Positions 24,922 to 34,074 of a DNA stretch of 64,000 nt are shown in pieces. The stretch lies in NCBI GenBank assembly GCA_016844945.1, contig JAERTJ010000007.1, positions 1 through 64,000 on the forward strand, read 5' to 3'. How positions within the stretch are numbered: position 1 is the first letter of the stretch; the number at the start of each line of letters is the position of its first letter. The notes under the pieces were generated by a model that ran no database searches, was not told the origin of the DNA, and worked only from the letters and a program-made list of their open reading frames with translations. This stretch comes from Fidelibacterota bacterium. GTDB taxonomy: Bacteria > Fidelibacterota > UBA8477 > JABMPR01. A program made the position numbers and the translations under genes.

Positions 24922-27312
24922 ATGTTAGGTCTGAAATTTATGAAATTGGCAAGTCTTAATCTAATCAGTCGATTCGTTCTCGTTGCCGTGTTATTGCTAA
25001 GTCCACAAATTCTGGATGCCCGTAATAAGCTCCATGATAACAGTAATACACTGGCAAAGCCTTCAGCTCGTCCTGAGAAGGCATATTATATCCACTCAAC
25101 TGGGAACTTGTGGACATCCATATCAAACTTTGGAAGTGTTGGAGATCCTAACTTTCCATCAACGGGAAGACCCTCCATGCAATGGCCAGGTGGCGCACCC
25201 AATGATTATCTGTATGATGCAGGTATCTGGGTAGGCTCCATCATTGGTGGAGAACCAGCTGTTACTTCCTACTTCTATAATCCAGATCAGGAATATTTGC
25301 CTACCAGTGGTGTTCCGGGTGAAATCGGAACCAACGTAAATGGTGCAAAGGCCAAGTCCCTGGAAGATAGTTATGTGGTATTCGATGATGCAGAAGGTCA
25401 CACTGAAAGTAGTCACTTGCCCCTGGGTGTGCGTATCAAGCAACGGGGAATGACCTGGAGCTTGCCAGATTACGATGATGCTGTAGCCTTTGAATATGAA
25501 GTCATTAATACTGGCTTGAACGGTGACTTGACCAATGTTCATATCAGCTTCTGGTATGATGTTGATGTTGCCTCCATTGATAATACGAACCTCGCCATTG
25601 ATGATTTAGTTGATTATGATGGTTGGGACGAATCTGATACCGATACAGATATTCTCGATGCTGTGGATCCCTATGATCTGAATGGTGATGGCTGGACCGG
25701 TTACGATGAATATGGTGTACCTTACTACAGAGATCAGGGACACAATCCCAATTATGATCCCACGCTCACTGAAGCCGATGGTTTCTACGATGAGTGGGGA
25801 ATTGTATTCGATCCCACTGCACCTGTCATCAACTGGCAAACCAATGTGGAAGCACTTGGTCGCGTAGCAGGTGAGCCCGCTGTGGTAGATGGAGATACCC
25901 TCCATGGGTATATCTTCCCTCGTAGCATGTCCTATATCTATGATGGTGATGATCCAGTGTCTTCCAGTAATGACTATGGTGAAAGAGAAATGACACCACA
26001 AGTCAATGGTTTCTTTGGCGGAATGATTCTAGCTACAGATGCCGAAGCCAAGATGATTGAAGGACGCCCCTATAAGGTTGCCACCTCTCACCAGTGGTGG
26101 AACTGGGAGTCCGATCCAAAAACAGATGATGACCGTTGGGATTATATGATGGGACAGCATGTTGCCAGTCAGTCCAAGAAATTTCTGGACAATCCTCTTG
26201 AACTGGGATTCCCACAATTTGACTATCGCTTCCTGCTCACCACAGGTCCATTTGATATTCCTGAAGGTGAATCTGTGAATCTGGTGTTTGTCGCTGTTAT
26301 CGGACCTGGACTGGAAGGTCTCCGACAGAATGCAGATAACATTGTTGAAGCCTACTATTCAGGTAGTGAACATAGTGATCCTTATAACCCAAGCAACTGG
26401 GATGAAGACAATCATTGGGTCTTACCCATTCCACCTACAGTTCCAAATCTTTCCTATTCACCCATTAATAACGGAATCGATTTAGCCTGGGACCAGGTCG
26501 CGGCAGATAACCCAGATCCCAACCTGGGTAAAACAGATTTCGAGGGCTACCAGTTATACCGCGCCCAGTTCAACCCCCAGGAATGGGAGATGATCTATGC
26601 GTGTGATAATGTGGATGGTCCAGTCTACGTCGTTAGCAATCAAGGCGACACTTTGAACCCCATTGTTTCGGGTACAGATACCCTCTATCATGGAACTGAA
26701 GCCTGGAAAGAAGCCACAGGCAGCTGGTTGATGATAGATTTGCCGGATATTGAACAGACCTATCAAGATTTGGGAGGTATGACTGCCTGGGGCTCAGAGG
26801 TTATCTCACCCTTGAACAGTATCCCTTACTACTACGCCCTGAGCGCGTATGATCCCATAAAAACTGCTGAAGAAGCAGGACAGGACCTCCCAAGAGCCTA
26901 TTCACCTCTCAGTAACTACAAGAAGACAGGGTCTGGGGCTCCAGTTGCTGTATATCCTTCACGTCTGTATGAAGCTGGAGCGGTTATTCCCAGTCTTGAA
27001 AATGTGAAAGTCGTTCCTAATCCATATCGCGGTACAGCATTATGGGAAGCCCAATATGAAGATCGACTCAAGTTCGCCGGACTTCCACCCGTTGCTAAGA
27101 TCACCATCTTCACCCTTGCCGGTGACATGGTTATTGAGATCGAACATGATAATGGTACCGATTATGAATTCTGGGATTTAGTCAGTCGTAACAATCAATC
27201 TGCTGTCAGTGGACTTTACCTCTATGTGGTTGAGGCTCCCGATGTAAGTGTCGTGGGAGAAACCTCAACAACAATGGTTAAGAAAGTTGACAAATTCGCA
27301 CTGTTCCGTTAA
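24922..27312 (+). CDS. Exported partner protein with V-x-PNPY type sorting domain (module B)
   Basis: 796 residues, secreted. A second ATG at 24940 (MKLASLNLISRF) could be the true start, since only weak AGGT lies upstream of it and nothing upstream of 24922. The hydrophobic core VLVAVLLLSPQILDA is a signal peptide. Residues about 45-125 (MQWPGGAPNDYLYDAGIWVG, IGGEPAVTSYFYNPDQEY) are homologous to the start of the module A and D second genes. Asp/Gly-rich calcium-like stretches (DPYDLNGDGWTGYDEYG, about 252-270) and fibronectin-like segments follow. The last 105 residues begin VKVVPNPYRGTALWE and end KFALFR. It lacks NYPNPFNP. Probably displayed at the surface and functionally paired with the receptor 8 bases upstream. 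Confidence 0.75.
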   Translation: MLGLKFMKLASLNLISRFVLVAVLLLSPQILDARNKLHDNSNTLAKPSARPEKAYYIHSTGNLWTSISNFGSVGDPNFPSTGRPSMQWPGGAPNDYLYDAGIWVGSIIGGEPAVTSYFYNPDQEYLPTSGVPGEIGTNVNGAKAKSLEDSYVVFDDAEGHTESSHLPLGVRIKQRGMTWSLPDYDDAVAFEYEVINTGLNGDLTNVHISFWYDVDVASIDNTNLAIDDLVDYDGWDESDTDTDILDAVDPYDLNGDGWTGYDEYGVPYYRDQGHNPNYDPTLTEADGFYDEWGIVFDPTAPVINWQTNVEALGRVAGEPAVVDGDTLHGYIFPRSMSYIYDGDDPVSSSNDYGEREMTPQVNGFFGGMILATDAEAKMIEGRPYKVATSHQWWNWESDPKTDDDRWDYMMGQHVASQSKKFLDNPLELGFPQFDYRFLLTTGPFDIPEGESVNLVFVAVIGPGLEGLRQNADNIVEAYYSGSEHSDPYNPSNWDEDNHWVLPIPPTVPNLSYSPINNGIDLAWDQVAADNPDPNLGKTDFEGYQLYRAQFNPQEWEMIYACDNVDGPVYVVSNQGDTLNPIVSGTDTLYHGTEAWKEATGSWLMIDLPDIEQTYQDLGGMTAWGSEVISPLNSIPYYYALSAYDPIKTAEEAGQDLPRAYSPLSNYKKTGSGAPVAVYPSRLYEAGAVIPSLENVKVVPNPYRGTALWEAQYEDRLKFAGLPPVAKITIFTLAGDMVIEIEHDNGTDYEFWDLVSRNNQSAVSGLYLYVVEAPDVSVVGETSTTMVKKVDKFALFR

Positions 27313-27330
27313 AGAAAGCGACTAAAGACT

Positions 27331-28320
27331 ATGAATATGAAAATCAAATCTATTTTCCTTGTGACTTTTCTGCTCGTTGGGCCAGGCGCTCAAGCTCAGG
27401 AAGTATTTGAAAAAATTGGAACGGCCGGTGCTCACTTTCTCGATGTATCCCTTGATGCTAGTGTGCGAGGAATGGGGGACGCAAGCTCCGCCTTGATCAT
27501 CAAAGATGCATCAGCTATCCATTACAATCCTGCAACCCTGGTTTATGTCCCCTCATGGAGTACTTCATTTGGTGTAGTAAGCTATTTTGCTGATATCTCA
27601 GTCAATGGTGGTGCAGCTGCTTATCGATTACCTGGAATTGGAACCGTTGGTGTCTCATATCGGGGGTTGAATTCCGGTGAAATGGAAGAGACCACTGTTC
27701 TGCAACAAGATGGAACTGGAAATACCTTCGAATGGGTTGATGTGGCTGTAGGGGTGAGTTTTGCTCATTCCTTTACCGATCGATTTAGCTTTGGAGCTAA
27801 TCTGAACTATGTCAAAGAGTCAATCGATGTCTATGACTTGAACGCTTCCGTGTGGTCTGTGGATCTGGGTACCTTTTATATGACGGGATTCAGATCTTTA
27901 AGACTGGGAATGACCATTCGCAATTTTGGTCCCGAGCTTGACTTTAAGGAAGAGTACCAGGATTACAATAATGGCGAGCCCATCACTGAGCTAAGTGAAT
28001 ATCATCCCTTCCATATGCCACTCACCTTTCAGGTTGGTGTAGCCATGGACTTTCTGGAAGATATTGATAACCAGAACTTGACGATTGCCATTGATGCTGT
28101 TCATCCCAATGAAGCGGCTGAACGGTTCAACATTGGCGCTGACTATACCTTCATGAATACCATGCATCTTAGAGGTGGCTGGTATACAAACCATAACTCA
28201 GCCTCGCTGTTTGGTGGGTTTGGATTGGAAGTCAGCTCAATAGGCCGGTTTGATTATGCAATTTCCTCTTACGATCTGTTAGGGGTTATTCACCAATTCT
28301 CTCTGACGATTTCACGATAA
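27331..28320 (+). CDS. PorV/PorQ-family outer-membrane barrel (module B)
   Basis: 329 residues. Signal peptide IKSIFLVTFLLVGPGAQA. The family pattern is clear: GAHFLDVSLDASVRGMGDAS, then KDASAIHYNPATLVY (about residue 54) and VSYFADISVNGGAAAYR. The last strand is HQFSLTISR, less aromatic than usual. The gene starts 18 bases after the exported partner and is followed after 14 bases by the 1502-residue gene, so module B is one long operon. By analogy with PorV it may carry or retain the V-x-PNPY protein encoded next to it. Confidence 0.84.
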   Translation: MNMKIKSIFLVTFLLVGPGAQAQEVFEKIGTAGAHFLDVSLDASVRGMGDASSALIIKDASAIHYNPATLVYVPSWSTSFGVVSYFADISVNGGAAAYRLPGIGTVGVSYRGLNSGEMEETTVLQQDGTGNTFEWVDVAVGVSFAHSFTDRFSFGANLNYVKESIDVYDLNASVWSVDLGTFYMTGFRSLRLGMTIRNFGPELDFKEEYQDYNNGEPITELSEYHPFHMPLTFQVGVAMDFLEDIDNQNLTIAIDAVHPNEAAERFNIGADYTFMNTMHLRGGWYTNHNSASLFGGFGLEVSSIGRFDYAISSYDLLGVIHQFSLTISR

Positions 28321-28334
28321 GGACAGGTCTAGCT

Positions 28335-31300
28335 ATGATTCTAAAAAATAAAATTTTCAGTGTGTCTCTGGCATTCCTACTCTCTGCCTCATTGGCATTT
28401 GCTGCGGTTCCATCGTTAACCTCAGCCCACTATTCACCGAATAATAATCAGCTGGCGCTTACCTTTGATGATAGTGTCAAGCTCGATGCCATACTGTTGG
28501 GACTCATCTCCTTCGATGATGATGACGGAGGTCCCAATGCAGATATTGTATTGCAGGGCGGAAAAATTGTAAATCCAACTGCTCAAACCATGGGACTCCA
28601 GGTAATCGTTGACCTGGTCTATGGAGATATTATTGACAGTTTCACCGGAGAGTATTTTGGTGAAGGTGCCTTTCTCTTTGAGCTATGGGGCAATAATGTC
28701 CAGCAGATTAAAAGTATTGAGGCAATGGCAACCAGTAATCTCCAGCTGCACGTCGCTAGTGGTGCTTTCGTCTCAAAAACAAATGAACCAACAGGAGCAC
28801 AGTCCATAACTTGTGGCGTGTCTGCTGCAGATGTTAAGCCTGAGATTCAGTCAGCAGTATACGATGCGAATGTGAATACCCTGACCTTTACCTTTGATTC
28901 AGATGTTCAGTTTGACGTCATCGCCGAGGATCGATCAGTTGATGGGGGACCCGGTAATGGAATCCTGGATACACCGATCTCTGGTCAGTTTGACGGAGAA
29001 GATCGAAACGGAAATGATTCTCTGGATTATGAAGCCAATATCCGTCCCTTCCAAATTGGTCTGGTTAGTGATGCCGGGAGCATGACTCTGGAGAATATCG
29101 GAAGTGTCATGCAGACAACTGACAATGATACGATTGACATTGAATTGACAGGTAATGATGCGAAACGACTGGAGTCATCGATTGGCTATTCCAATTTACA
29201 CCTTGATGTCCAGGAGTGGGCCTTCGTGGATGGGCTGTATAATCCCAACCTGCCCAGTGATGCTGTTGTAGAGGTTATTCCTGATTCTGTCAATTTTGTT
29301 GCTGACTCAGCAAGCTATAACTATTCAAAAAATATTCTGAGTATCTATTTCTCAAATGTTATGCATGCTGGCAGAACGATCACCTTGACCAATCCTTCAC
29401 CAGTGTACACAAAAATTCACTTAACCTCCAGTGTGGGAACCTATACCCTGAATGGGGTAGAGGGAAATCCATCTAGTATCGGTGGATTTGATAATACTGC
29501 TTTCAAATTCAAACTGCCCATCTTTGACCAGGCAGGACTGGAACCGCTGCTGGAAGGTGATGGTCTAACCCTGTCAATGAATTCATTTGCCCTGTATGAT
29601 AATTTAAACAACGGAAATGCTGAATTCGCAGATGTGCCGGTAAGAGTTGAAGCATCACCCCTGGCAAACGAGCAGCCGCCTGTGCTGATTGCCTCCACTT
29701 ATGATGTAGATAACCATACTGTCACCTTGACCTGGGATTTGAACCTGGGTGTCGGATTCTATGATGGTGAGGCACTGACGGTCCTTGATGATGCTGAATA
29801 TCAGGAACTGATGGGTATCACTCTCTATGATAGCGTAGCCGATTCTACACTCAGTCTGGGTGAAGGAAAAATCTATTACTCAGGAAGTAAGAAAAATACA
29901 TATATAGAATTAGCACAATCAGATGCAATTTTTCTTGAAACCTATCCCAACCTGGAATCACTGGGTACCTATCTGGATCGAGATGTGTTTAATGCATTCC
30001 TGTTTTTGAATGGAAACGCACCAATTAGTGTAGCGGATTCCATATCATTTGATATCATTCCGGATACAACAGCTCCAGATATCGAGAGTGTCCGTCTGAA
30101 TGTTTTTACAAAAATCGTAGAAATTTCAGTCGATGAACCCGTCGCCTATGCTGGATTGAATCCTGCTTCATTTAACCTTGCTGGTGTTGTACTGGCAGGA
30201 AGCGTCTTGAATGAGATGGAAACCTTGTATTCACCAGAAATCGAGATCGAAATTGATGACGCAACATTTACAGCTCTAACTGCATTACCAGATAGTGTAT
30301 TTATTGCTCCCGATATGATTGCTGCAGCTTCTTCAGTTACAAATATCACGGGTGATGTATCGCTGGTTGATACCATCAGGACCTCCATAGGTAGAACGTT
30401 CTATATGAGGAGCTTTGAAGCTTTTGCTCCAGCGCCAGCACTGAGATTTGGTGCTCTGAAACTCATTGGCGAACATGTAGACATCTATGTTGATGATGAG
30501 ATGTGGGCGGAAGAAAAAATCAGTGCTGATAATTTGCTTGAACTCCAGGCAGCATTCGAAACATCAACACCCGTCGATAGCCTGAGAGGCATAAAAGCCA
30601 TTGTTGATGAATATTATGGTGGAATCTTAGATACAGATGGAAACGGAAAACTGGTTCTGTTCCTCGCCGATCTCCAGGATGAATATGATCTGGGGCGTAA
30701 CGATACAGATGATAGTTTCTATGAAAATGGTTATACCACACTTTCTGATACGACTGATGGACAATACTCTAACCAAAGTGACATGATTTATCTGGATGTT
30801 GACCCTCAGATTCTAGGTGAAGCACCCTATACTGAGTGGGATGAATCCATGCTGAATGCACTGACCTATCAGTATGCACTGCTTTCAGCTATGTCCCGGC
30901 GCCCTGATCAAGAAAGATGGATCAATTATGGTATTGCTTTAAAACTTCAAGAGCAAACAGTTGGAGATATCAAATTCTTTGGTGATGGGTCCGCCGCACT
31001 CACAACTTCAACAGCAAATAATGAACTCACTTATATTGCTGAGAGTTTATTGAAGTCACGCTACGACTTATTCAATGTCTATAATTATTTCACCTACCTC
31101 ACTGAGAAATACAGTACCCCAGGAGATTCCTTGGCAATTCTGCAAGAGATCGCCGGTACTGATGTCGTTGGGGTTGATGCAATAGATTCTGCCCTTGTTG
31201 AACTGGGGATAGACGTCAGTGCAGCTCAAACCTATCAAAACTATGCCGTCGCATGTTTCCTTGATCTAACTCAATATCATGTTGAGTATGATACCAGTGG

Positions 31301-32843
31301 GACAATCATTGCTCAGGATAGTGCAAAATATGGTGGTCTCTATAATTTTGCAGCTCTGGAATTGGATGGTGCACCAGGTGGAAAAAATGCTGGCAACCTT
31401 CCATGGGACAAGGCAGCCGGGAACGGTGCTCCTTTTGCCAGGAAATCCATTCAACCCTGGTCTTTTAATTTCTATGTGGCCAGATCCTATTTTATCGATA
31501 TTGAAGGTAACTTTAATATCGTATCACCAGATCTGAATGGCTCAGATACCCTGGTATTTGATGGCTATGATGGTATCAACTTCCAGGCTTCCAAGATATT
31601 GCTGCACAGTGGTTATCTGGATGCTATGACCCGAGATTTCGAGGTCGTAGATTTTGAATTGGATCCTGAAACCAGTCGCGGTCAATTGCCACTAACCACA
31701 GATCCAATGTTTGAATTTCGTACCACTAACCCGGATACTGCAAATGGTGTCCAGCTCCTGGCGATTGTTGTAGCAAAGACAGACTACGCCCAGGCACCGG
31801 TTACCTACGATTATGTATTGACCAACGTGACCACGAAGCCAGAATTTGGCGATTTCTATGCCATGCAAAATCCTGATGTCAATAACTACCTCGACTTGTT
31901 TGTCGTGTCTGAACGTCCGATCTATGGTTTGACAGGTGTCGAAGAAGCATCTGCCCAGGTGAATGGACTCATTGACACGGTGACGGTCGATTTACCCCTA
32001 TTAGATGCCAGTGATGGAATCGTTTCAGTTTACTCAGGGAAATATCTACTGAGTGCTGAGGGAGCATATAGCATCGTCTTTAGCGGACGAGACCAGAACG
32101 GTGTCTCCCTGGATCCAGTAACGCGGAATATCAGTGTCGGAATGGCGAAGCCCACGACTCAGCTTGCCATGGCATTGCCCAACAACCTGGGTGATTTAAA
32201 CATTCCAGCACAAGCTGTCAGCAGTGCGAAATATGTTGTGGCTGGTGAATACTCGACTCGAATGAGTTCCCAAATTCTGACTCAGAGTGACCTACCATCA
32301 GGTGTGAATGCCATATCTGATGTATTCTATGTGGGTCGCGACGAGATGTTTTTAAATGAGGAAGCTACACTTGCTCTCTCCCTCAATTCACTTGGACCGA
32401 TTGGCGGAGAGAATCTTGGTGTTTATGTCCTCCAGGAAGACGAATGGCGATTTATCGGTGGATATTTGAATGCCACTGATAGAGTGCTGGAGGTCACAAC
32501 GGGTCAACTCGGTCGATTTGTGATTGCCAGTGGAAATCATCCCCAGGGTGAACTTTCTATTCCCAAGGTGTTTAGTCTGGAACAGAACTTCCCGAATCCC
32601 TTTAATCCTAGTACTACAATAGCTTTCAGCGTACCCCGTCATGAACAGGTCACAGTTCGGATATTCAACATGCTGGGTCAGGAAATCCTGACTCTGGCAG
32701 ATGGATATTACAGTGAAGGGCGTCACGAGCTCCATTGGAATTCTCGTGATGCAAGTCAAGTACGTGTTGCTTCAGGTGTGTATTTTTACACAGTTGAAAG
32801 CGCTGATAGTCGGTTAGTCAAAAAAATGCTATTGTTGAAATAG
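28335..32843 (+). CDS. Giant secreted protein: five Ig-like repeats, degenerate metallopeptidase domain, sorting domain
   Basis: 1502 residues with signal peptide (IFSVSLAFLLSASLAFAA). Five repeats of about 130-150 residues begin near residues 25, 167, 319, 449 and 580; each opens with a pattern like PxIxSAxYDxxxNxLTLTFDxxV (LTSAHYSPNNNQLALTFDDS, EIQSAVYDANVNTLTFTFDS), as in SbsA/Ig-like surface domains. Residues about 700-890 resemble a secreted M30-type metallopeptidase domain (VDIYVDDEMW, GNGKLVLFLADLQDEYD, MIYLDVDP), but where HEFQH and WxNEG are expected it reads TYQYA and WINYG, so zinc ligands appear lost. The last 90 residues are the NYPNPFNP-type sorting domain (SLEQNFPNPFNPST, ends VKKMLLLK). 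Likely structural or binding role. Confidence 0.72.
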   Translation: MILKNKIFSVSLAFLLSASLAFAAVPSLTSAHYSPNNNQLALTFDDSVKLDAILLGLISFDDDDGGPNADIVLQGGKIVNPTAQTMGLQVIVDLVYGDIIDSFTGEYFGEGAFLFELWGNNVQQIKSIEAMATSNLQLHVASGAFVSKTNEPTGAQSITCGVSAADVKPEIQSAVYDANVNTLTFTFDSDVQFDVIAEDRSVDGGPGNGILDTPISGQFDGEDRNGNDSLDYEANIRPFQIGLVSDAGSMTLENIGSVMQTTDNDTIDIELTGNDAKRLESSIGYSNLHLDVQEWAFVDGLYNPNLPSDAVVEVIPDSVNFVADSASYNYSKNILSIYFSNVMHAGRTITLTNPSPVYTKIHLTSSVGTYTLNGVEGNPSSIGGFDNTAFKFKLPIFDQAGLEPLLEGDGLTLSMNSFALYDNLNNGNAEFADVPVRVEASPLANEQPPVLIASTYDVDNHTVTLTWDLNLGVGFYDGEALTVLDDAEYQELMGITLYDSVADSTLSLGEGKIYYSGSKKNTYIELAQSDAIFLETYPNLESLGTYLDRDVFNAFLFLNGNAPISVADSISFDIIPDTTAPDIESVRLNVFTKIVEISVDEPVAYAGLNPASFNLAGVVLAGSVLNEMETLYSPEIEIEIDDATFTALTALPDSVFIAPDMIAAASSVTNITGDVSLVDTIRTSIGRTFYMRSFEAFAPAPALRFGALKLIGEHVDIYVDDEMWAEEKISADNLLELQAAFETSTPVDSLRGIKAIVDEYYGGILDTDGNGKLVLFLADLQDEYDLGRNDTDDSFYENGYTTLSDTTDGQYSNQSDMIYLDVDPQILGEAPYTEWDESMLNALTYQYALLSAMSRRPDQERWINYGIALKLQEQTVGDIKFFGDGSAALTTSTANNELTYIAESLLKSRYDLFNVYNYFTYLTEKYSTPGDSLAILQEIAGTDVVGVDAIDSALVELGIDVSAAQTYQNYAVACFLDLTQYHVEYDTSGTIIAQDSAKYGGLYNFAALELDGAPGGKNAGNLPWDKAAGNGAPFARKSIQPWSFNFYVARSYFIDIEGNFNIVSPDLNGSDTLVFDGYDGINFQASKILLHSGYLDAMTRDFEVVDFELDPETSRGQLPLTTDPMFEFRTTNPDTANGVQLLAIVVAKTDYAQAPVTYDYVLTNVTTKPEFGDFYAMQNPDVNNYLDLFVVSERPIYGLTGVEEASAQVNGLIDTVTVDLPLLDASDGIVSVYSGKYLLSAEGAYSIVFSGRDQNGVSLDPVTRNISVGMAKPTTQLAMALPNNLGDLNIPAQAVSSAKYVVAGEYSTRMSSQILTQSDLPSGVNAISDVFYVGRDEMFLNEEATLALSLNSLGPIGGENLGVYVLQEDEWRFIGGYLNATDRVLEVTTGQLGRFVIASGNHPQGELSIPKVFSLEQNFPNPFNPSTTIAFSVPRHEQVTVRIFNMLGQEILTLADGYYSEGRHELHWNSRDASQVRVASGVYFYTVESADSRLVKKMLLLK

Positions 32844-32855
32844 GGTGGTGCAGAT

Positions 32856-34037
32856 ATGAAAACGAAAATTCTTTTAGCATTCGTACTTGTCACATTGATG
32901 ATAAGCTGTTCTACTGAGTTTAGCGATGAACCTTATCTCGTTGGAGCACCAGAGACATTTGATGCTTTGATGGATCAAGGGTGGTCCGCTTTTGAAACCG
33001 AAAACTATGAGTTAGCGGTTGAGTCTTTTGCCGCAGCCGCTGAACGAAAAGCTACCTTGCCAGAGGTATACCTGGGGAGAGGCTGGAGCAATATCCGCAA
33101 TCTTAGTCTTGAAGCAGGTCGTGATGATCTGGGCTCTGCCATTGCATTCGCCTTTTTGGACACTCTGAATGAACAGCAAATCATTTTGGATTCAAAGAGT
33201 GGTTTGGCTGGAATTGCCCTCATTGAAGGCAATTATGAACAGGCTATAGCTTATGTGGATGATATCTTGGATTCCCATTCCTCCTACAAGTTTGAACACG
33301 ACTCGTTGAAGGTCAATTCTACGAGTATGAAGCGGATCCGCGCAACTGCTTCCTATTATGTCGGCGGCTATGCTGATGCATTTCAGGAAGTGTTGGACCT
33401 TGGTATCATCATGGAGAACGTCATTCTAGAGTCACCCATATCTGGTGATGTGTCAGCTTTTGCTGTAGTGGACTCAGGTATGTCACTACCTGATGGAGGT
33501 GTCTTGAGCGCAAATTCTCTAAAAGTGACTGCACTTTCACATGGTCTTGAAGCGAATGATTTTATCGTCCTGGATGGTTTGGATGATGGTGGGGTTGCCA
33601 CCCTGACGGATGTGGTTGAAAACTATACCAAGGCATCTGGTTGGAAAATCCGTACTATTCTGGATGGCGATAACTTCATCCTGACCACTATCGATTCAGC
33701 TACTGCTGCTAACCTGGGATCCATTGGATTATCTGAAGCCAAATTTTATGAAGGAACAGGTGTGGCTATGGAGAGTGATGACTCCGGTTTAGACGGGGTC
33801 CATAAAATTGGGATTTATGGAGAACGGCAACTTGTTCAAGTCAATTCTGTTACAGCCCTCATTGATGACGGTGCAACCTATAGAATGCATTCAATCGATG
33901 AAGGAGGTACAGAGTTTGAGATTTTTAGAAATCCCGTGTTTGATGTTAATCAGAGGGTAGCAGTTGAATATTACCATACTGATGATTTTGGACTGTTCCT
34001 TTCAGAATTAATAGAATTAGTAAGTAACGTACAATAA
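32856..34037 (+). CDS. TPR-containing lipoprotein
   Basis: 393 residues. The signal peptide ends in a lipobox, LVTLMISCSTE, with Cys at about residue 18, so it is lipid-anchored. Residues 35-150 contain tetratricopeptide-like helices (MDQGWSAFETENYELAVESF, PEVYLGRGWSNI, GLAGIALIEGNYEQAIAY). The second half is beta-rich with no recognised domain (LSANSLKVTALSHGLEAND and VNSVTALIDDGATYRMHSI look like a repeated motif). GGGTGG precedes the ATG and the gap to the 1502-residue gene is 12 bases, so it is in the module B operon. A role in outer-membrane assembly or in holding the surface proteins is a guess from position. Confidence 0.78.
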   Translation: MKTKILLAFVLVTLMISCSTEFSDEPYLVGAPETFDALMDQGWSAFETENYELAVESFAAAAERKATLPEVYLGRGWSNIRNLSLEAGRDDLGSAIAFAFLDTLNEQQIILDSKSGLAGIALIEGNYEQAIAYVDDILDSHSSYKFEHDSLKVNSTSMKRIRATASYYVGGYADAFQEVLDLGIIMENVILESPISGDVSAFAVVDSGMSLPDGGVLSANSLKVTALSHGLEANDFIVLDGLDDGGVATLTDVVENYTKASGWKIRTILDGDNFILTTIDSATAANLGSIGLSEAKFYEGTGVAMESDDSGLDGVHKIGIYGERQLVQVNSVTALIDDGATYRMHSIDEGGTEFEIFRNPVFDVNQRVAVEYYHTDDFGLFLSELIELVSNVQ

Positions 34038-34074
34038 TAAAACCAGACAATAATCCTAAAAAGGAGGATGATGT

